From Chitinolyticbacter albus (GTDB lineage Bacteria; Pseudomonadota; Gammaproteobacteria; Burkholderiales; Chitinibacteraceae): DNA of 64,000 nucleotides. The notes below the pieces were generated by a model, which was not told the DNA's origin, did not search any database, and worked only from the letters and a program-made list of their open reading frames with translations. Numbering within the stretch: position 1 is the first letter of the stretch; every line of letters starts with the position of its first letter. The stretch covers positions 106,852 through 170,851 of the forward strand of contig NZ_JANBVF010000017.1 in NCBI RefSeq assembly GCF_024437655.1, in the 5' to 3' direction. The translations under genes were made by a program, and so were the position numbers. Positions 1-8,890 of the stretch are shown here, piece by piece.

Positions 1-1668
1 CGCAATGTGCCCGATCAGCTCGCCGCGCAGCTGTGTTCCTCCGGCCTGTCGCAACTCGAAGCCCGGCTCTACGCCGCGCGCGGCATTGCCAGCCGCGCCG
101 AGCTCGAATACGAACTCGCCCGGCTGCTGCCCTATGCGCAGCTCAAGGGCATAGACGCGGCCGCAACTCGGCTGGCCGACGCCATTGCGCGCCGCGAGCG
201 CATCCTCATCGTCGCCGACTACGATGCCGACGGCGCCACCGCGTGCGCGACGGCGGTCAAGGGGCTGGGCCTCATGGGCGCCGTCGTCGATTTCGTCGTG
301 CCCAATCGTTTCGAATATGGCTACGGCCTGACGCCCGAAATCGTCGAACTGGCAGCGCAGAAGGCGCCGCGGCTCATCGTCACCGTCGACAACGGCATTG
401 CCAGTGTCGCCGGGGTGGCGGCGGCGCAGGCACGCGGCATCGACGTGCTGGTGACCGATCACCATCTGCCCGGCGACAGCCTGCCCGACTGTATCATCGT
501 CAACCCCAACCAGCCTGGCTGCGGCTTCCCCAGCAAGCATCTGGCCGGGGTCGGCGTGATGTTCTACGTGCTGATGGCGCTGCGCGCCGAGCTACGGCAG
601 CGCGGTGTCTTCGTTGCGGGCAGCGAGCCCAACCTCGCGCAACTGCTCGATCTTGTCGCACTCGGCACGGTGGCCGACGTGGTCAGGCTCGACGCCAACA
701 ACCGCATCCTGGTCGAACAAGGCCTCAAGCGCATGCGCGCCGGGCGCGCCTGTGCTGGCGTGCTGGCGCTGTTCAATGCCGCCGGGCGCAACCCGTTCAA
801 GGCCAGCTGTTTCGACCTGGGTTTCACGCTGGGGCCGCGCCTGAACGCCGCTGGCCGGCTCGACGACATGAGCCTTGGTATCGCCTGTCTGCTGGCGGGC
901 AGTGAGTCCGCCGCCTTGCCGCTGGCGCGCGAGCTTGACCAGATGAACCGCGCGCGGCGCGAGATCGAATCGGGCATGCGCGACGAGGCCGAGGCGGTGT
1001 TGGCGACGATGGCGGTCGACGACAGGCATTCGATCTGCCTGTTCCGGCCCGACTGGCACCAGGGCGTGGTCGGCATCGTTGCCAGCCGGGTCAAGGATAG
1101 ATTCCACCGCCCGACGCTGGTATTCGCCGAGGCGAGCGAGAGCGAGATCAAGGGCTCGGGACGATCGATCCCCGGCCTGCATCTGCGCGATGCGCTCGAT
1201 CTCGTTTCCAAGCGTCATCCCGATCTCATACTCAAGTTCGGTGGCCACGCGATGGCGGCCGGGCTCAGCCTGCGACCCGGGAACGTCGAGCGCTTCACCA
1301 CCGCATTCGAAGCGGTATGCGCGGAGCTGATGCCGGCTGGCGCGCTCCATCGGGTGATCGAGACCGATGGCGCGCTCGATGCGACGGATTATGCGATGGA
1401 TGTCGCCGAGACGCTGGAGCGCCAGGTGTGGGGCCAGGGTTTTCCCGCGCCGCGTTTTGCCGATACCTTCCGGGTGCTGGAACAAAGAGTGGTCGGCGAG
1501 CGGCATCTCAAGCTCAAGCTGCGCAACCGCTACGGCCTCGTGATCGAAGCGATGCGTTTCCAGCATGCCGAGCCGCTGCCGGCCGACATCCGGGCGGTGT
1601 TTGCGCTCAGTGTGAACGAATTCAGGGGTGAGCGGATGCTGCAATTGATGATCGAACACTGCGAGTAA
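1..1668 (+). CDS. recJ: Single-stranded-DNA-specific exonuclease RecJ, 5' end missing
   Basis: This is a 5'-3' exonuclease on single-stranded DNA for recombination and mismatch repair, acting in the cytoplasm. The DHH phosphoesterase core is plain: ADYDADG near nt 212-232, TVDNGI near 382-400 and the signature TDHH near 454-468. The DHHA1-type glycine-rich motif KFGGHAMAAG lies near 1234-1262. The reading frame is open through codon 1 (R-N-V-P-D...). The GTG at nt 7 is therefore probably an internal valine, and the true start lies left of the window. About 555 residues are visible against roughly 565-580 in the family, so only a few residues are missing. The gene ends 57 bp before the next gene. 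Confidence 0.95.
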   Translation, partial: RNVPDQLAAQLCSSGLSQLEARLYAARGIASRAELEYELARLLPYAQLKGIDAAATRLADAIARRERILIVADYDADGATACATAVKGLGLMGAVVDFVVPNRFEYGYGLTPEIVELAAQKAPRLIVTVDNGIASVAGVAAAQARGIDVLVTDHHLPGDSLPDCIIVNPNQPGCGFPSKHLAGVGVMFYVLMALRAELRQRGVFVAGSEPNLAQLLDLVALGTVADVVRLDANNRILVEQGLKRMRAGRACAGVLALFNAAGRNPFKASCFDLGFTLGPRLNAAGRLDDMSLGIACLLAGSESAALPLARELDQMNRARREIESGMRDEAEAVLATMAVDDRHSICLFRPDWHQGVVGIVASRVKDRFHRPTLVFAEASESEIKGSGRSIPGLHLRDALDLVSKRHPDLILKFGGHAMAAGLSLRPGNVERFTTAFEAVCAELMPAGALHRVIETDGALDATDYAMDVAETLERQVWGQGFPAPRFADTFRVLEQRVVGERHLKLKLRNRYGLVIEAMRFQHAEPLPADIRAVFALSVNEFRGERMLQLMIEHCE

Positions 1669-1725
1669 GGTAGGCTAGCCAGACCGCCCGCGGCGAACGG
1701 GACGGAACACAAGGATGGAACGCGG

Positions 1726-3141
1726 ATGAGATCGATCGTCGTCTTGTTGAGCTGCCTGCTGGCCGTACCCGGTCACGCGGTACTGCTGACCCCAGCCGAG
1801 GTGGACCAGGTGGGAGACATGGCGTGCACGCCCATGCCCAGCGGCCTGCTCGATTGTGTGGCCGTCGCGCCGCCCGATCCCCTGCCGGGGAACGATCCTG
1901 CCATCGTGCCGCTACCGGTGATCCGGTACGAGGGCGAGCAGTTCCCGCCTCCCAGCAGTGAAGCGCCCATCCAGCCGGCACTCGATCCTATCCCGTCGCA
2001 GCTCAAGAACAACAGGCTGACCATAGCCTGGGACATCGGCTTTGGCACGACGGCGCAGTACTGGGAAATCTGGGACAATGGCAATCTGCTGGCGCGCACG
2101 CGCCAATTCACCCGCCGGCGCATGGACCAGGGCGGAGCGGAAGGCACCGAGCGTGTGGGCGAGGTGCAGATCGTCTCGGTGCAAAGCGGCGTCTACACGT
2201 TGACCGACATGCCCGAAGGTCGCCATGAGCTGGAAATCAAGCTGTGCAATTCCGATACCGACGGCAAGCCGCTGTGTACCCCCCTGAAGGCCAGCACCTG
2301 GGTCGGCGGGCAGGGCGCAGCCGATGATGAGGCCGGCGACGAGCCGCCCAGCGTGCCCGAGCTCGAGTGGCTGCCCCAGGTCACCACGGGCGAACCGGTC
2401 GAACTGGGCTGGAATGTCTGGTGGGGCACGCCCGGCAGCTACTGGCAGGTGTACAACAACGGGCGCAGGCTCTACGAGTCGACCCGCTTTACCGACGCCA
2501 GTCCCAATAGCCAGTCCGGCAAGATGATAGTGACCGGGCTGCCGCAGGGCGTGCATGAGCTGAGCGTGAGACTATGCAGCAAGCTGCAATGCACGCCGAG
2601 CCCAAGTGTGCGCATCGAGGTGCTGTTGCCGCCTGCCACCGATGTTGCCCCCAAGGTCACCATCAAGCCGAGCACGCCCGATACTGTGCTGCTTTCCTGG
2701 TCGGTGCCGCAATCGGCGCTGAGCGAGCGGCCCGATCGCTGGGCGCTGCTCGATGCGGCGGCCGAGGTGATCGGCGAATCGCGCAGTGACGTGCGGGCGT
2801 GCCAGCTGCAGGATGCCAAGCTCGCCGGCGTGACCATCGCCAGCTATTGCAGCGAAACGCGGCTGGTGACCGCCGATTTTTCGGCGCCGGTGCGGGTTCA
2901 GATCTGCGTGAAGGATCAGTGCAGCAAGAGCGATGAAGTCGACCTGCAAGCGCAGGGCGAGGCGCTTCCCGTCAGCGCCGGTCGTCGAGCCGATCCGCCG
3001 CCGGCCACGACGGTGGAAAGCACGCCTCAGGCCCCCAGCGCCGGCCCTGCCGTTAAGGGCCGTTTCGTCGTTCCGGATGCCGCGCTCGATACCTTGCTCG
3101 ACGAGGCCACGTTGACCGGCGGTACGCGCAATCGCAGGTAA
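1726..3141 (+). CDS. Secreted protein of three chitinase-A-N-like (Ig/FnIII-fold) modules
   Basis: The 471-residue product starts with a cleavable signal peptide (MRSIVVLLSCLLAVPGHA). It then shows three tandem beta-rich modules at about residues 90-190, 208-300 and 303-415. Modules 1 and 2 share the pattern W-(D/N)-(I/V)-(G/W)-x-G-T, then Y-W-x-(I/V)-(W/Y)-(D/N)-N-G, then G-x-H-E-L-x-(I/V)-(K/R)-L-C. This resembles the chitin-binding N-terminal domain of chitinase A, where a WNLWNGDTG-type segment occurs. Module 3 is more divergent. A Pro/Ala/Thr-rich tail follows. No catalytic domain is visible. By analogy it may bind chitin or the cell surface, but that is inference. An AAGGA sequence lies about 9-10 nt before the ATG. 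The next gene starts 2 bp after the stop. Confidence 0.7.
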   Translation: MRSIVVLLSCLLAVPGHAVLLTPAEVDQVGDMACTPMPSGLLDCVAVAPPDPLPGNDPAIVPLPVIRYEGEQFPPPSSEAPIQPALDPIPSQLKNNRLTIAWDIGFGTTAQYWEIWDNGNLLARTRQFTRRRMDQGGAEGTERVGEVQIVSVQSGVYTLTDMPEGRHELEIKLCNSDTDGKPLCTPLKASTWVGGQGAADDEAGDEPPSVPELEWLPQVTTGEPVELGWNVWWGTPGSYWQVYNNGRRLYESTRFTDASPNSQSGKMIVTGLPQGVHELSVRLCSKLQCTPSPSVRIEVLLPPATDVAPKVTIKPSTPDTVLLSWSVPQSALSERPDRWALLDAAAEVIGESRSDVRACQLQDAKLAGVTIASYCSETRLVTADFSAPVRVQICVKDQCSKSDEVDLQAQGEALPVSAGRRADPPPATTVESTPQAPSAGPAVKGRFVVPDAALDTLLDEATLTGGTRNRR

Positions 3142-3143
3142 GC

Positions 3144-3497
3144 GTGCAGCATCTGGTCTTTGTCTACGGCACGCTCAAGCTGGGCGGCTGGAATCATCGC
3201 TGGCTCAACGGTGCGCCTTGTTTGGGCGAGGCCAGAACGCTGGAGCAATACAGCCTCTACGCCGAGCAATATCCGTTTCTGGTCAGGGGCGAGCCGCGTT
3301 ATCAGGTCGTGGGCGAGCTCTATGCGATCGATTCGAGCACGCTCGCCCATTTGGACGAGCTCGAAGGCCATCCGCATGACTACGTCCGTGAAGAGATCGC
3401 GGTGATCGCGCCAGGGGGCGGCTCGGTCATGGCCTGGGCGTATTTCCACGCCACACCCCGGGGCGTGTTGCTGGCGTCGGGCGTCTACCACTGCTGA
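3144..3497 (+). CDS. Gamma-glutamylcyclotransferase / AIG2-like protein
   Basis: This is a 117-residue protein of the GGCT-like (AIG2) fold. The N-terminal substrate-binding loop is V-Y-G-T-L-K-L-G-G at residues 6-14. The conserved acidic segment D-E-L-E-G-H (about residues 71-76) carries the expected catalytic glutamate. Family members cyclise gamma-glutamyl amines or peptides to 5-oxoproline; the exact substrate here cannot be read from sequence. The start is GTG, 2 bp after the previous stop, so the gene is probably translated with the upstream secreted protein although no functional link is obvious. Confidence 0.8.
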   Translation: MQHLVFVYGTLKLGGWNHRWLNGAPCLGEARTLEQYSLYAEQYPFLVRGEPRYQVVGELYAIDSSTLAHLDELEGHPHDYVREEIAVIAPGGGSVMAWAYFHATPRGVLLASGVYHC

Positions 3498-3662
3498 TGG
3501 GCAGTCCGTCCTCGCCCCAAGGACCACAGCTCGCATCGCCTGGCACCGGGACGGGGCGCCACCGAGTCGCCTGAAACACCACGCTATCGGACTCACGCGG
3601 ACCGTGGGCCACCTCTTGCCGCGCAGTCGTTGTAAGCTAGGGCGTAATTCATGGGAAGCTCG

Positions 3663-4439
3663 ATGACGCCCACTGCCATACTTCGTTGTGTTCTTGTACT
3701 GTCTCTGACGCTCACGACGGCGCATGCCGCGCCGCTGGTGCTCACCTTGCAGGAATACCCTCCGTTCATGGGCACACGGCTGGCCGGGAACGGCATGCTG
3801 AGCCAGGCCGTCGTGACCGTGTTCGAACGGGCGGGCTACGCGGTGCAGTTGCAGTCGGTGCCGAACAACAGGGCCATCGAAGCTCCCCGGCAGGGCATGG
3901 CCGATGGCAGCTTCGGCTGGGCGCGTACGCCGGAGCGCGAACGGGATCTGCACTACACGGCGCCCGTCATGTCGCTGCGCATGGTGTTCTGTCAGAAGGC
4001 TGGGCGCAGCTTTAACTGGCAATCGCTGGAGGATCTGGCGCCCTACACGATAGGCACCACGCTGGGTAATACCTATTCCGAGGGGTTCGACGCGCTGCTT
4101 GTCAGCGGCAAGCTGCGCACCGATGTCGCGCCTTCCGATGTGGCCAACCTGCGCAAATTGCTGGTAGGGCGCGTCGACCTCTTTCCCATCGATGCCGAAG
4201 TGGGGCCCTACCTGATGGCGCAGCAGCTGAGCGCCGCGCAGCGCCAGCAGCTGAGCTGTCCGGACCAGGCCTACTGGAGCGCACCACTGCATGTGGTGAT
4301 TTCGCGCAAGCGGGCCGATGGCGCCAACATCGTCGCCGCGTTCGACAAAGCGCTCGCCACCATGCAGAAAAGTGGCGAGCTCGATGCGCTGATCGCGGCG
4401 GCGCGCCAGCGCATCCTGGCGCAGCCACGGGCGAAGTAA
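3663..4439 (+). CDS. Periplasmic solute-binding protein, SBP_bac_3-like
   Basis: This product of about 258 residues has a signal peptide (TPTAILRCVLVLSLTLTTAHA) and the two-lobe pattern of family-3 amino-acid-type binding proteins: L-Q-E-Y-P-P-F near the mature N terminus, then N-R-A-I-E, R-T-P-E-R-E and a late G-R-V-D-L-F-P segment. I chose the ATG at 3663 because GGGAAG sits 4 nt upstream; an in-frame ATG at 3651 would add four residues. No ABC permease or ATPase gene is adjacent. It may be a stand-alone sensor or scavenging protein, as in the PA-type 'transporter substrate-binding domain' group, or may use a transporter encoded elsewhere. The ligand is unknown. Confidence 0.75.
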   Translation: MTPTAILRCVLVLSLTLTTAHAAPLVLTLQEYPPFMGTRLAGNGMLSQAVVTVFERAGYAVQLQSVPNNRAIEAPRQGMADGSFGWARTPERERDLHYTAPVMSLRMVFCQKAGRSFNWQSLEDLAPYTIGTTLGNTYSEGFDALLVSGKLRTDVAPSDVANLRKLLVGRVDLFPIDAEVGPYLMAQQLSAAQRQQLSCPDQAYWSAPLHVVISRKRADGANIVAAFDKALATMQKSGELDALIAAARQRILAQPRAK

Positions 4440-4442
4440 GGC

Positions 4443-5711
4443 TTACAGCACTTCGAGTGCCAACAGCTCCGCCACGGTCTGGCGGCGACGGATCAGCGTG
4501 GCCTTGTCGCCGTCGACCAGCACTTCGGGAATCAGCGGCCGGGTGTTGTAGTTGCTCGACATGCTGGCGCCATAGGCACCGGTGTCGTGAAACACCGTGA
4601 AGTCGCCGATCTCGGCAGTAGCCAGCGCGCGCGGGGCGACCACGCCACCTTCCTCCTGGGTGAACACGTCGCCCGATTCGCATAGCGGGCCCGCCAGCAC
4701 CGTCGCCTGTTCCGTGCCCGGCTTGACCGTGCCCGTTGCAGTGAGCAGCGTGACTTCGTGGTAGCTGCCATACATGGCCGGGCGCATCAGATCGTTGAAG
4801 CCCGCGTCACACAACACGAAATGGTTGTTGCCGACATCCTTCTTGGCACGCACTTCGGCGATCAGCTTGCCCGATTCTGCGACGAGGAAGCGGCCGGGTT
4901 CTATTTCCAGGTGCACGGCGTGACCGAGGTGGGCCTCGACTTCCTTGCGCGCCTTGTCCCACAGGCTGAAGTAGTGCGTGGTATCGATACGCTCACCATC
5001 GACCCGATATGGGATCGACAGCCCGCCGCCGGCCGAAATCGCGCGGATATCGCGCCCGCTCGCCTTCACTTGCGCCACCATCGCGTCGCATACCTCGGCC
5101 AGATGGCTGTAATCGACGCCGGAACCGATGTGCATATGCAGGCCCACGAGGTCGAGCTGGTAGCGATCGATCAGCGCGTAGGCTTCGGCGAGATGCGTGT
5201 GCCAGATGCCGTGCTTGCTCTGCTCGCCACCGGTGTTGGTCTTCTGGCTGTGGCCATGGCCGAAACCGGGGTTGATGCGCAGCCACACGCGATGTCCCTG
5301 GTGCGCCTCGCCCAGCTGCTGCAGCATCTGCGGGCTACCGGCATTCACAGGGATATTCAGTTCCACCACTCGCGCCAGCGTTGCGCGATCAAGCAGATCG
5401 GCGGTGAAGACGATGCCGCTGTGCTCGCCCGTGGCATCGTAGCCGGCCATGACCGCGCGCTCGATCTCGCCCAGCGACACCGCGTCGACCTTGACGCCGG
5501 CCTCGCGCATCAGCTTGAGGATATGCACGTTGGAGCAAGCTTTCTGCGCGAAGCGGATGGTGTCGAAAGCTTGCAACTGCGTGATGCGCTCGCGAATGAT
5601 CGCGGCGTCGTAGACCCAGCTCGGGGTACCGAATTGCTGGGCGATGGAAATCAGTTGCGGGCCGTTGACGGGTTTCATGGCGGGGGAAGTCCGGTTGATG
5701 GGTTGCGCCAT
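4443..5711 (-). CDS. lysA: Diaminopimelate decarboxylase LysA, enterobacterial type
   Basis: This PLP enzyme makes L-lysine from meso-diaminopimelate, the last step of lysine synthesis. The PLP lysine lies in R-F-A-Q-K-A-C-S near residue 57. H-M-H-I-G-S-G-V, G-G-G-L-S-I-P-Y and E-P-G-R-F-L-V are the barrel motifs, and the active-site cysteine is in G-P-L-C-E-S-G-D. The whole protein (422 residues from MAQP) follows the E. coli LysA closely to its end (R-R-R-Q-T-V-A-E-L-L-A-L-E). I took the ATG at 5711; upstream and downstream methionines (MYHA at 5741, MKPV) are alternatives. It is divergent from an ArgP-type regulator 72 bp away, which is the expected arrangement for a regulated lysine gene. 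Confidence 0.95.
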   Translation of the reverse strand: MAQPINRTSPAMKPVNGPQLISIAQQFGTPSWVYDAAIIRERITQLQAFDTIRFAQKACSNVHILKLMREAGVKVDAVSLGEIERAVMAGYDATGEHSGIVFTADLLDRATLARVVELNIPVNAGSPQMLQQLGEAHQGHRVWLRINPGFGHGHSQKTNTGGEQSKHGIWHTHLAEAYALIDRYQLDLVGLHMHIGSGVDYSHLAEVCDAMVAQVKASGRDIRAISAGGGLSIPYRVDGERIDTTHYFSLWDKARKEVEAHLGHAVHLEIEPGRFLVAESGKLIAEVRAKKDVGNNHFVLCDAGFNDLMRPAMYGSYHEVTLLTATGTVKPGTEQATVLAGPLCESGDVFTQEEGGVVAPRALATAEIGDFTVFHDTGAYGASMSSNYNTRPLIPEVLVDGDKATLIRRRQTVAELLALEVL

Positions 5712-5783
5712 ATTCAAACAGAGCCGCCGCGCGTGGTACAACGCTATTTTCTAATCGACCATCAGCCCGGCTAATCGCAACCC

Positions 5784-6665
5784 ATGTTCGACTACAAACT
5801 GCTCGAAGCGCTGGAAATGGTGGCACGCGCCGGCAGCTTCGATGGCGCGGCCAAGCGCCTGCATCTGACGCAGTCGGCCGTCTCGCAGCGCATCCGACTG
5901 CTGGAGGAGCGCTTTGGCGCCGTGTTGCTGGTGCGCGAAGCCCCGGTCAGGCCGACGCCGGCCGGCGAGCGACTACTCGCGCATGTGCGACAGGTGCGCG
6001 GGCTGGAGCAGACGCTGGAAGCCCAGGTCGACGGCGAGGCCAGCTGGCAGAGCCTGCGCATCGGCGTGAATGCCGACAGCCTGGCGATCGGCCTCATCCC
6101 TGCGCTGGCGCCCGTGCTGCGCCAGCACCGCATCCTGCTCGACTGCGTGGTCGACGATGAATCGTATACGCTCGATCTCTTGAAGGCCGGCGAAGTCGGC
6201 GGTTGCATCAGCACCCAATCGCAGGCCGTGGCGGGGTGTGAAGTGGTGTCGCTGGGCGCCTTGCCCTATGTGTTCGTCGCAACGCGCGCCTTCGCCCAGC
6301 ACTTCTTCATCGCCGGCGTGACGCGCGAAGCGCTGGAACAGGCACCGGCCGCCGTTTACGGGCAGAAACAGAGCCTGCATCGGCGCTGGCTGCGCGAAAT
6401 GCAAGGGCTGGAGGATGGCGGCTATCCCTGCCACGCTATCCCCGATTCCAGCGCGCTGTTCGCCGCGGCCTGCGCCGGCGTCGCCTACGCCGTGGTGCCC
6501 CGCGTTCAGGCGGCCGACGCGCTGCTGCGCGAAGAGTTGGTGATACTCGATGTGTCACCACTATCGATTGCGCTCTACTGGCATCATGCGGCGCGGCAGA
6601 ACAAGGCCGCCGCGGCGCTCACCGAGGGCGTCCAGGAGTTCGCCGCCCGGCTGATCCTGGCCTGA
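5784..6665 (+). CDS. argP: LysR-type regulator of the ArgP/IciA group
   Basis: The 293-residue LysR-type protein has an N-terminal winged helix (residues 1-60; H-L-T-Q-S-A-V-S-Q-R-I recognition helix) and a two-lobe effector domain. The pattern L-L-V-R-E-x-P-V-R-P-T and the V-N-A-D-S-L-A segment are characteristic of ArgP. In E. coli ArgP responds to lysine and arginine and controls lysine and arginine genes and the exporter ArgO. No argO-like gene is next to it here. The divergent partner is lysA, so control of lysA by lysine is the likely role. The symbol is given by family resemblance, not proven orthology. Confidence 0.8.
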   Translation: MFDYKLLEALEMVARAGSFDGAAKRLHLTQSAVSQRIRLLEERFGAVLLVREAPVRPTPAGERLLAHVRQVRGLEQTLEAQVDGEASWQSLRIGVNADSLAIGLIPALAPVLRQHRILLDCVVDDESYTLDLLKAGEVGGCISTQSQAVAGCEVVSLGALPYVFVATRAFAQHFFIAGVTREALEQAPAAVYGQKQSLHRRWLREMQGLEDGGYPCHAIPDSSALFAAACAGVAYAVVPRVQAADALLREELVILDVSPLSIALYWHHAARQNKAAAALTEGVQEFAARLILA

Positions 6666-6718
6666 TCGCCCGCCCGAGTGCGGTTTTCGCGCCGCCACCG
6701 GCTGTATACGGAGTCGTC

Positions 6719-7669
6719 ATGTCCCCGCATATCGTTTTTCTCGATCGCGCCACGTTGCCGGTGCCGCTACGCCAGCCGGCCCTTGCCCATGCCTGGGTGG
6801 AATACGCAGCCAGCAGCGAGGCTGAGGTCATCGCTCGCTTGTCCCAAGCGACCGTAGCCATCACCAACAAGATCCCCATCGGGGCTGCGGCGCTGGCTGC
6901 GGCGCCGCAGCTGAAACTGATTGCCGTTGCCGCCACCGGCTACAACATCATCGATCTGGCGGCGTGTCGCGTGCGCGGCGTGGCGGTGTGCAATATCCGC
7001 GACTACGCCATCCATGGCGTGGCCGAACACAGCTTGATGCTGATGCTGGCACTGCGGCGGCAACTGCCGGCATATCAGACCGATGTGCTCGCCGGCGCCT
7101 GGCAACGTGCGCCCGGTTTCTGCCATTTTGGCGCGCCCATGCATGATCTGGCGGGCAGCAGGCTCTGCCTGATCGGCTCCGGGGCCCTGGGCCAGGCCAC
7201 CGCGCAGCTGGCCCGCGCCTTCGGCATGGAGGTTTGCTTTGTCGAACGACGCGGCGCTGTATCGGTACGCGCCGGCTATCTCGATTTCGACACTGCGCTC
7301 GCCACCGCCGACGTGCTCAGCCTGCATTGCCCATTGTCCGACGCGACGCGCAGCCTGATCGGCGCGGACGAGCTCGCCCGGATGAAATCGAGTGCGCTCA
7401 TCATCAACACTGCGCGCGGTGGCCTGATCGACGAGGTGGCCTTGCTGCAGGCTTTGCGCGATGGCCGCATCGCCGGAGCAGGCCTCGATGTGCTGGTGGA
7501 GGAGCCCCCACGCCATGGCAACCCCTTGCTCGACGCGCGCCTGCCCAATCTGATCGTGACGCCCCATGTCGCGTGGGCCAGCATCGAAACGATGGAAGTC
7601 CTCGCGGAGCAGCTGATAGGCAACATCGAGGCCTACTTGCAAGGCCATCCGCGCAATCTGCTGGTTTGA
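6719..7669 (+). CDS. D-2-hydroxyacid dehydrogenase, hydroxypyruvate/glycerate type
   Basis: This 316-residue NAD(P)-dependent oxidoreductase has the split catalytic and Rossmann domains of the family. The substrate-loop segment A-A-T-G-Y-N is near residues 82-87. The nucleotide-binding L-I-G-S-G-A-L-G-Q-A is near 150-159. The catalytic triad context is complete: N-T-A-R-G-G-L-I-D-E (Arg), E-E-P-P-R-H-G-N-P (Glu) and V-T-P-H-V-A-W (His). It resembles glycerate dehydrogenase / hydroxypyruvate reductase, but 2-ketogluconate or phenylpyruvate reductases share these motifs. It lies 53 bp after the ArgP-like gene and may be cotranscribed. A second, GhrA-like member of the superfamily occurs at 42886-43809. 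Confidence 0.85.
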   Translation: MSPHIVFLDRATLPVPLRQPALAHAWVEYAASSEAEVIARLSQATVAITNKIPIGAAALAAAPQLKLIAVAATGYNIIDLAACRVRGVAVCNIRDYAIHGVAEHSLMLMLALRRQLPAYQTDVLAGAWQRAPGFCHFGAPMHDLAGSRLCLIGSGALGQATAQLARAFGMEVCFVERRGAVSVRAGYLDFDTALATADVLSLHCPLSDATRSLIGADELARMKSSALIINTARGGLIDEVALLQALRDGRIAGAGLDVLVEEPPRHGNPLLDARLPNLIVTPHVAWASIETMEVLAEQLIGNIEAYLQGHPRNLLV

Positions 7670-7812
7670 ACAGCACGCTACCAGTGATGCACCGCGCGCC
7701 GCTGCAACGGGCGCGACTGAGCTCGCCTGCGTGGCAGCGACGCTCGCGGCCTGCCGACTGAGCAAAGTGGCAGGCCGAGGCCAGGGCCCCGGCCTGCCTG
7801 GGCGTGGTGCGA

Positions 7813-8823
7813 TCAGGCCGCGGGTGCCGATGCAAGAGCGATGGCTTTTTCAGCTTCGCGTGCCGCAGTTGCCCGTGCTGCCTTCAGCGCTTCGGGCTCT
7901 GAGGTGCCGAAGGCCGCCCCTTCGACGATCTGCGAGGTGAAGCCGTCCGGGCCTACCGGTACGTCGCCGGTGATGGTGGTGCGGTAGAGCACGCGCTCCA
8001 CACCCTCGAGGTGATCCAGATCCTGCGGGGCGAGGTGGGCAGTGGCGCGGTTGTCCCAGAAAGCGATGTCGCCGTTGTTCCAGTGAAAGCGCACGGTGTA
8101 GGCGGGCTTGGTCACCTGCTCGAAGAAGATTTCCAGGAGCTTGTCGCTCTCGTGCTGCGACAGCCCGACGATGTGCGAGGTGAAGCCCGGGTTGACGAAC
8201 AGCGCCTTCTCTCCGGTTTCCGGATGCACGCGCACCACCGGGTGGATGGAGACCAACGGGTTCTCGGCGAAGCGCTGGGCGAGCTTGCTGCCGGCGGGAA
8301 TGCGCGAGCGGGCGCCGAAGCGATGCTCGGCCGTGAGGCCATCGGCCAGCGCGCGCAGTGGGGCGGACAGCCCTTCGTAGGCGGCGACGAGGTTGGTCCA
8401 TTGGGTGTCACCGCCGAACGAGGGCACGTTCACCGCGCGCAGGATGGAGCCGGCAGGCGGGTTGACCACGGCCGTCACGTCGGTATGCCAGCGGCTCTCG
8501 TAGCTGGAGCGCTGGATGCCATTGCGCCGCTCGTAGCGGCTGCGATCGATCGGCAGCAGCTCCGGGTAGCCGTCGATGGGCTCGTCCTCGTGCGGGTGGG
8601 CGTAGGTCACTTCGCCAAAGCGGGCGGTAAAGGCCACTTGCGCGGCATGGTCGACCTGCTGGTTGCGGAAGAACACCACCTTCCACTTCAGCAGCGCATT
8701 GCGGATATCGCGCACCGCTTCGTCGGGCAGCGATTGCGACAGGTCGATGCCGCCGATTTCGGCGCCGATATGGCCGGCCAGTTGTGTGACGGTGACGCCG
8801 GAGGCGTGGGTAACGGTAGACAT
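7813..8823 (-). CDS. TauD/TfdA-family Fe(II)/2-oxoglutarate dioxygenase
   Basis: The product of 336 residues has the iron facial triad of this family: H113-T-D115 in S-R-W-H-T-D-V-T and the distal H263 in A-T-A-H-L-A. The oxoglutarate-binding arginine follows near V-E-R-V-L-Y-R-T. Members hydroxylate taurine, alkyl sulfates, herbicides or related substrates, releasing sulfite or similar groups. I chose the ATG at 8823 because AAGGAG lies 7-8 nt upstream on this strand; longer starts lack this. It follows the amidohydrolase gene by 67 bp on the same strand, so the two probably form an operon. Substrate unknown; an organosulfur or aromatic ether substrate is inferred from the neighbours. Confidence 0.85.
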   Translation of the reverse strand: MSTVTHASGVTVTQLAGHIGAEIGGIDLSQSLPDEAVRDIRNALLKWKVVFFRNQQVDHAAQVAFTARFGEVTYAHPHEDEPIDGYPELLPIDRSRYERRNGIQRSSYESRWHTDVTAVVNPPAGSILRAVNVPSFGGDTQWTNLVAAYEGLSAPLRALADGLTAEHRFGARSRIPAGSKLAQRFAENPLVSIHPVVRVHPETGEKALFVNPGFTSHIVGLSQHESDKLLEIFFEQVTKPAYTVRFHWNNGDIAFWDNRATAHLAPQDLDHLEGVERVLYRTTITGDVPVGPDGFTSQIVEGAAFGTSEPEALKAARATAAREAEKAIALASAPAA

Positions 8824-8890
8824 GGTATGGCTCCTTGGCATGCGCTGGCCGGGTCTCGGCACGGCGCGATTGGGCGGATGGGCTGGGGGT

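Noticed and set aside
4758..5774. 338-codon plus-strand frame
   Set aside because: It is antisense to lysA, which matches its family along the entire length.
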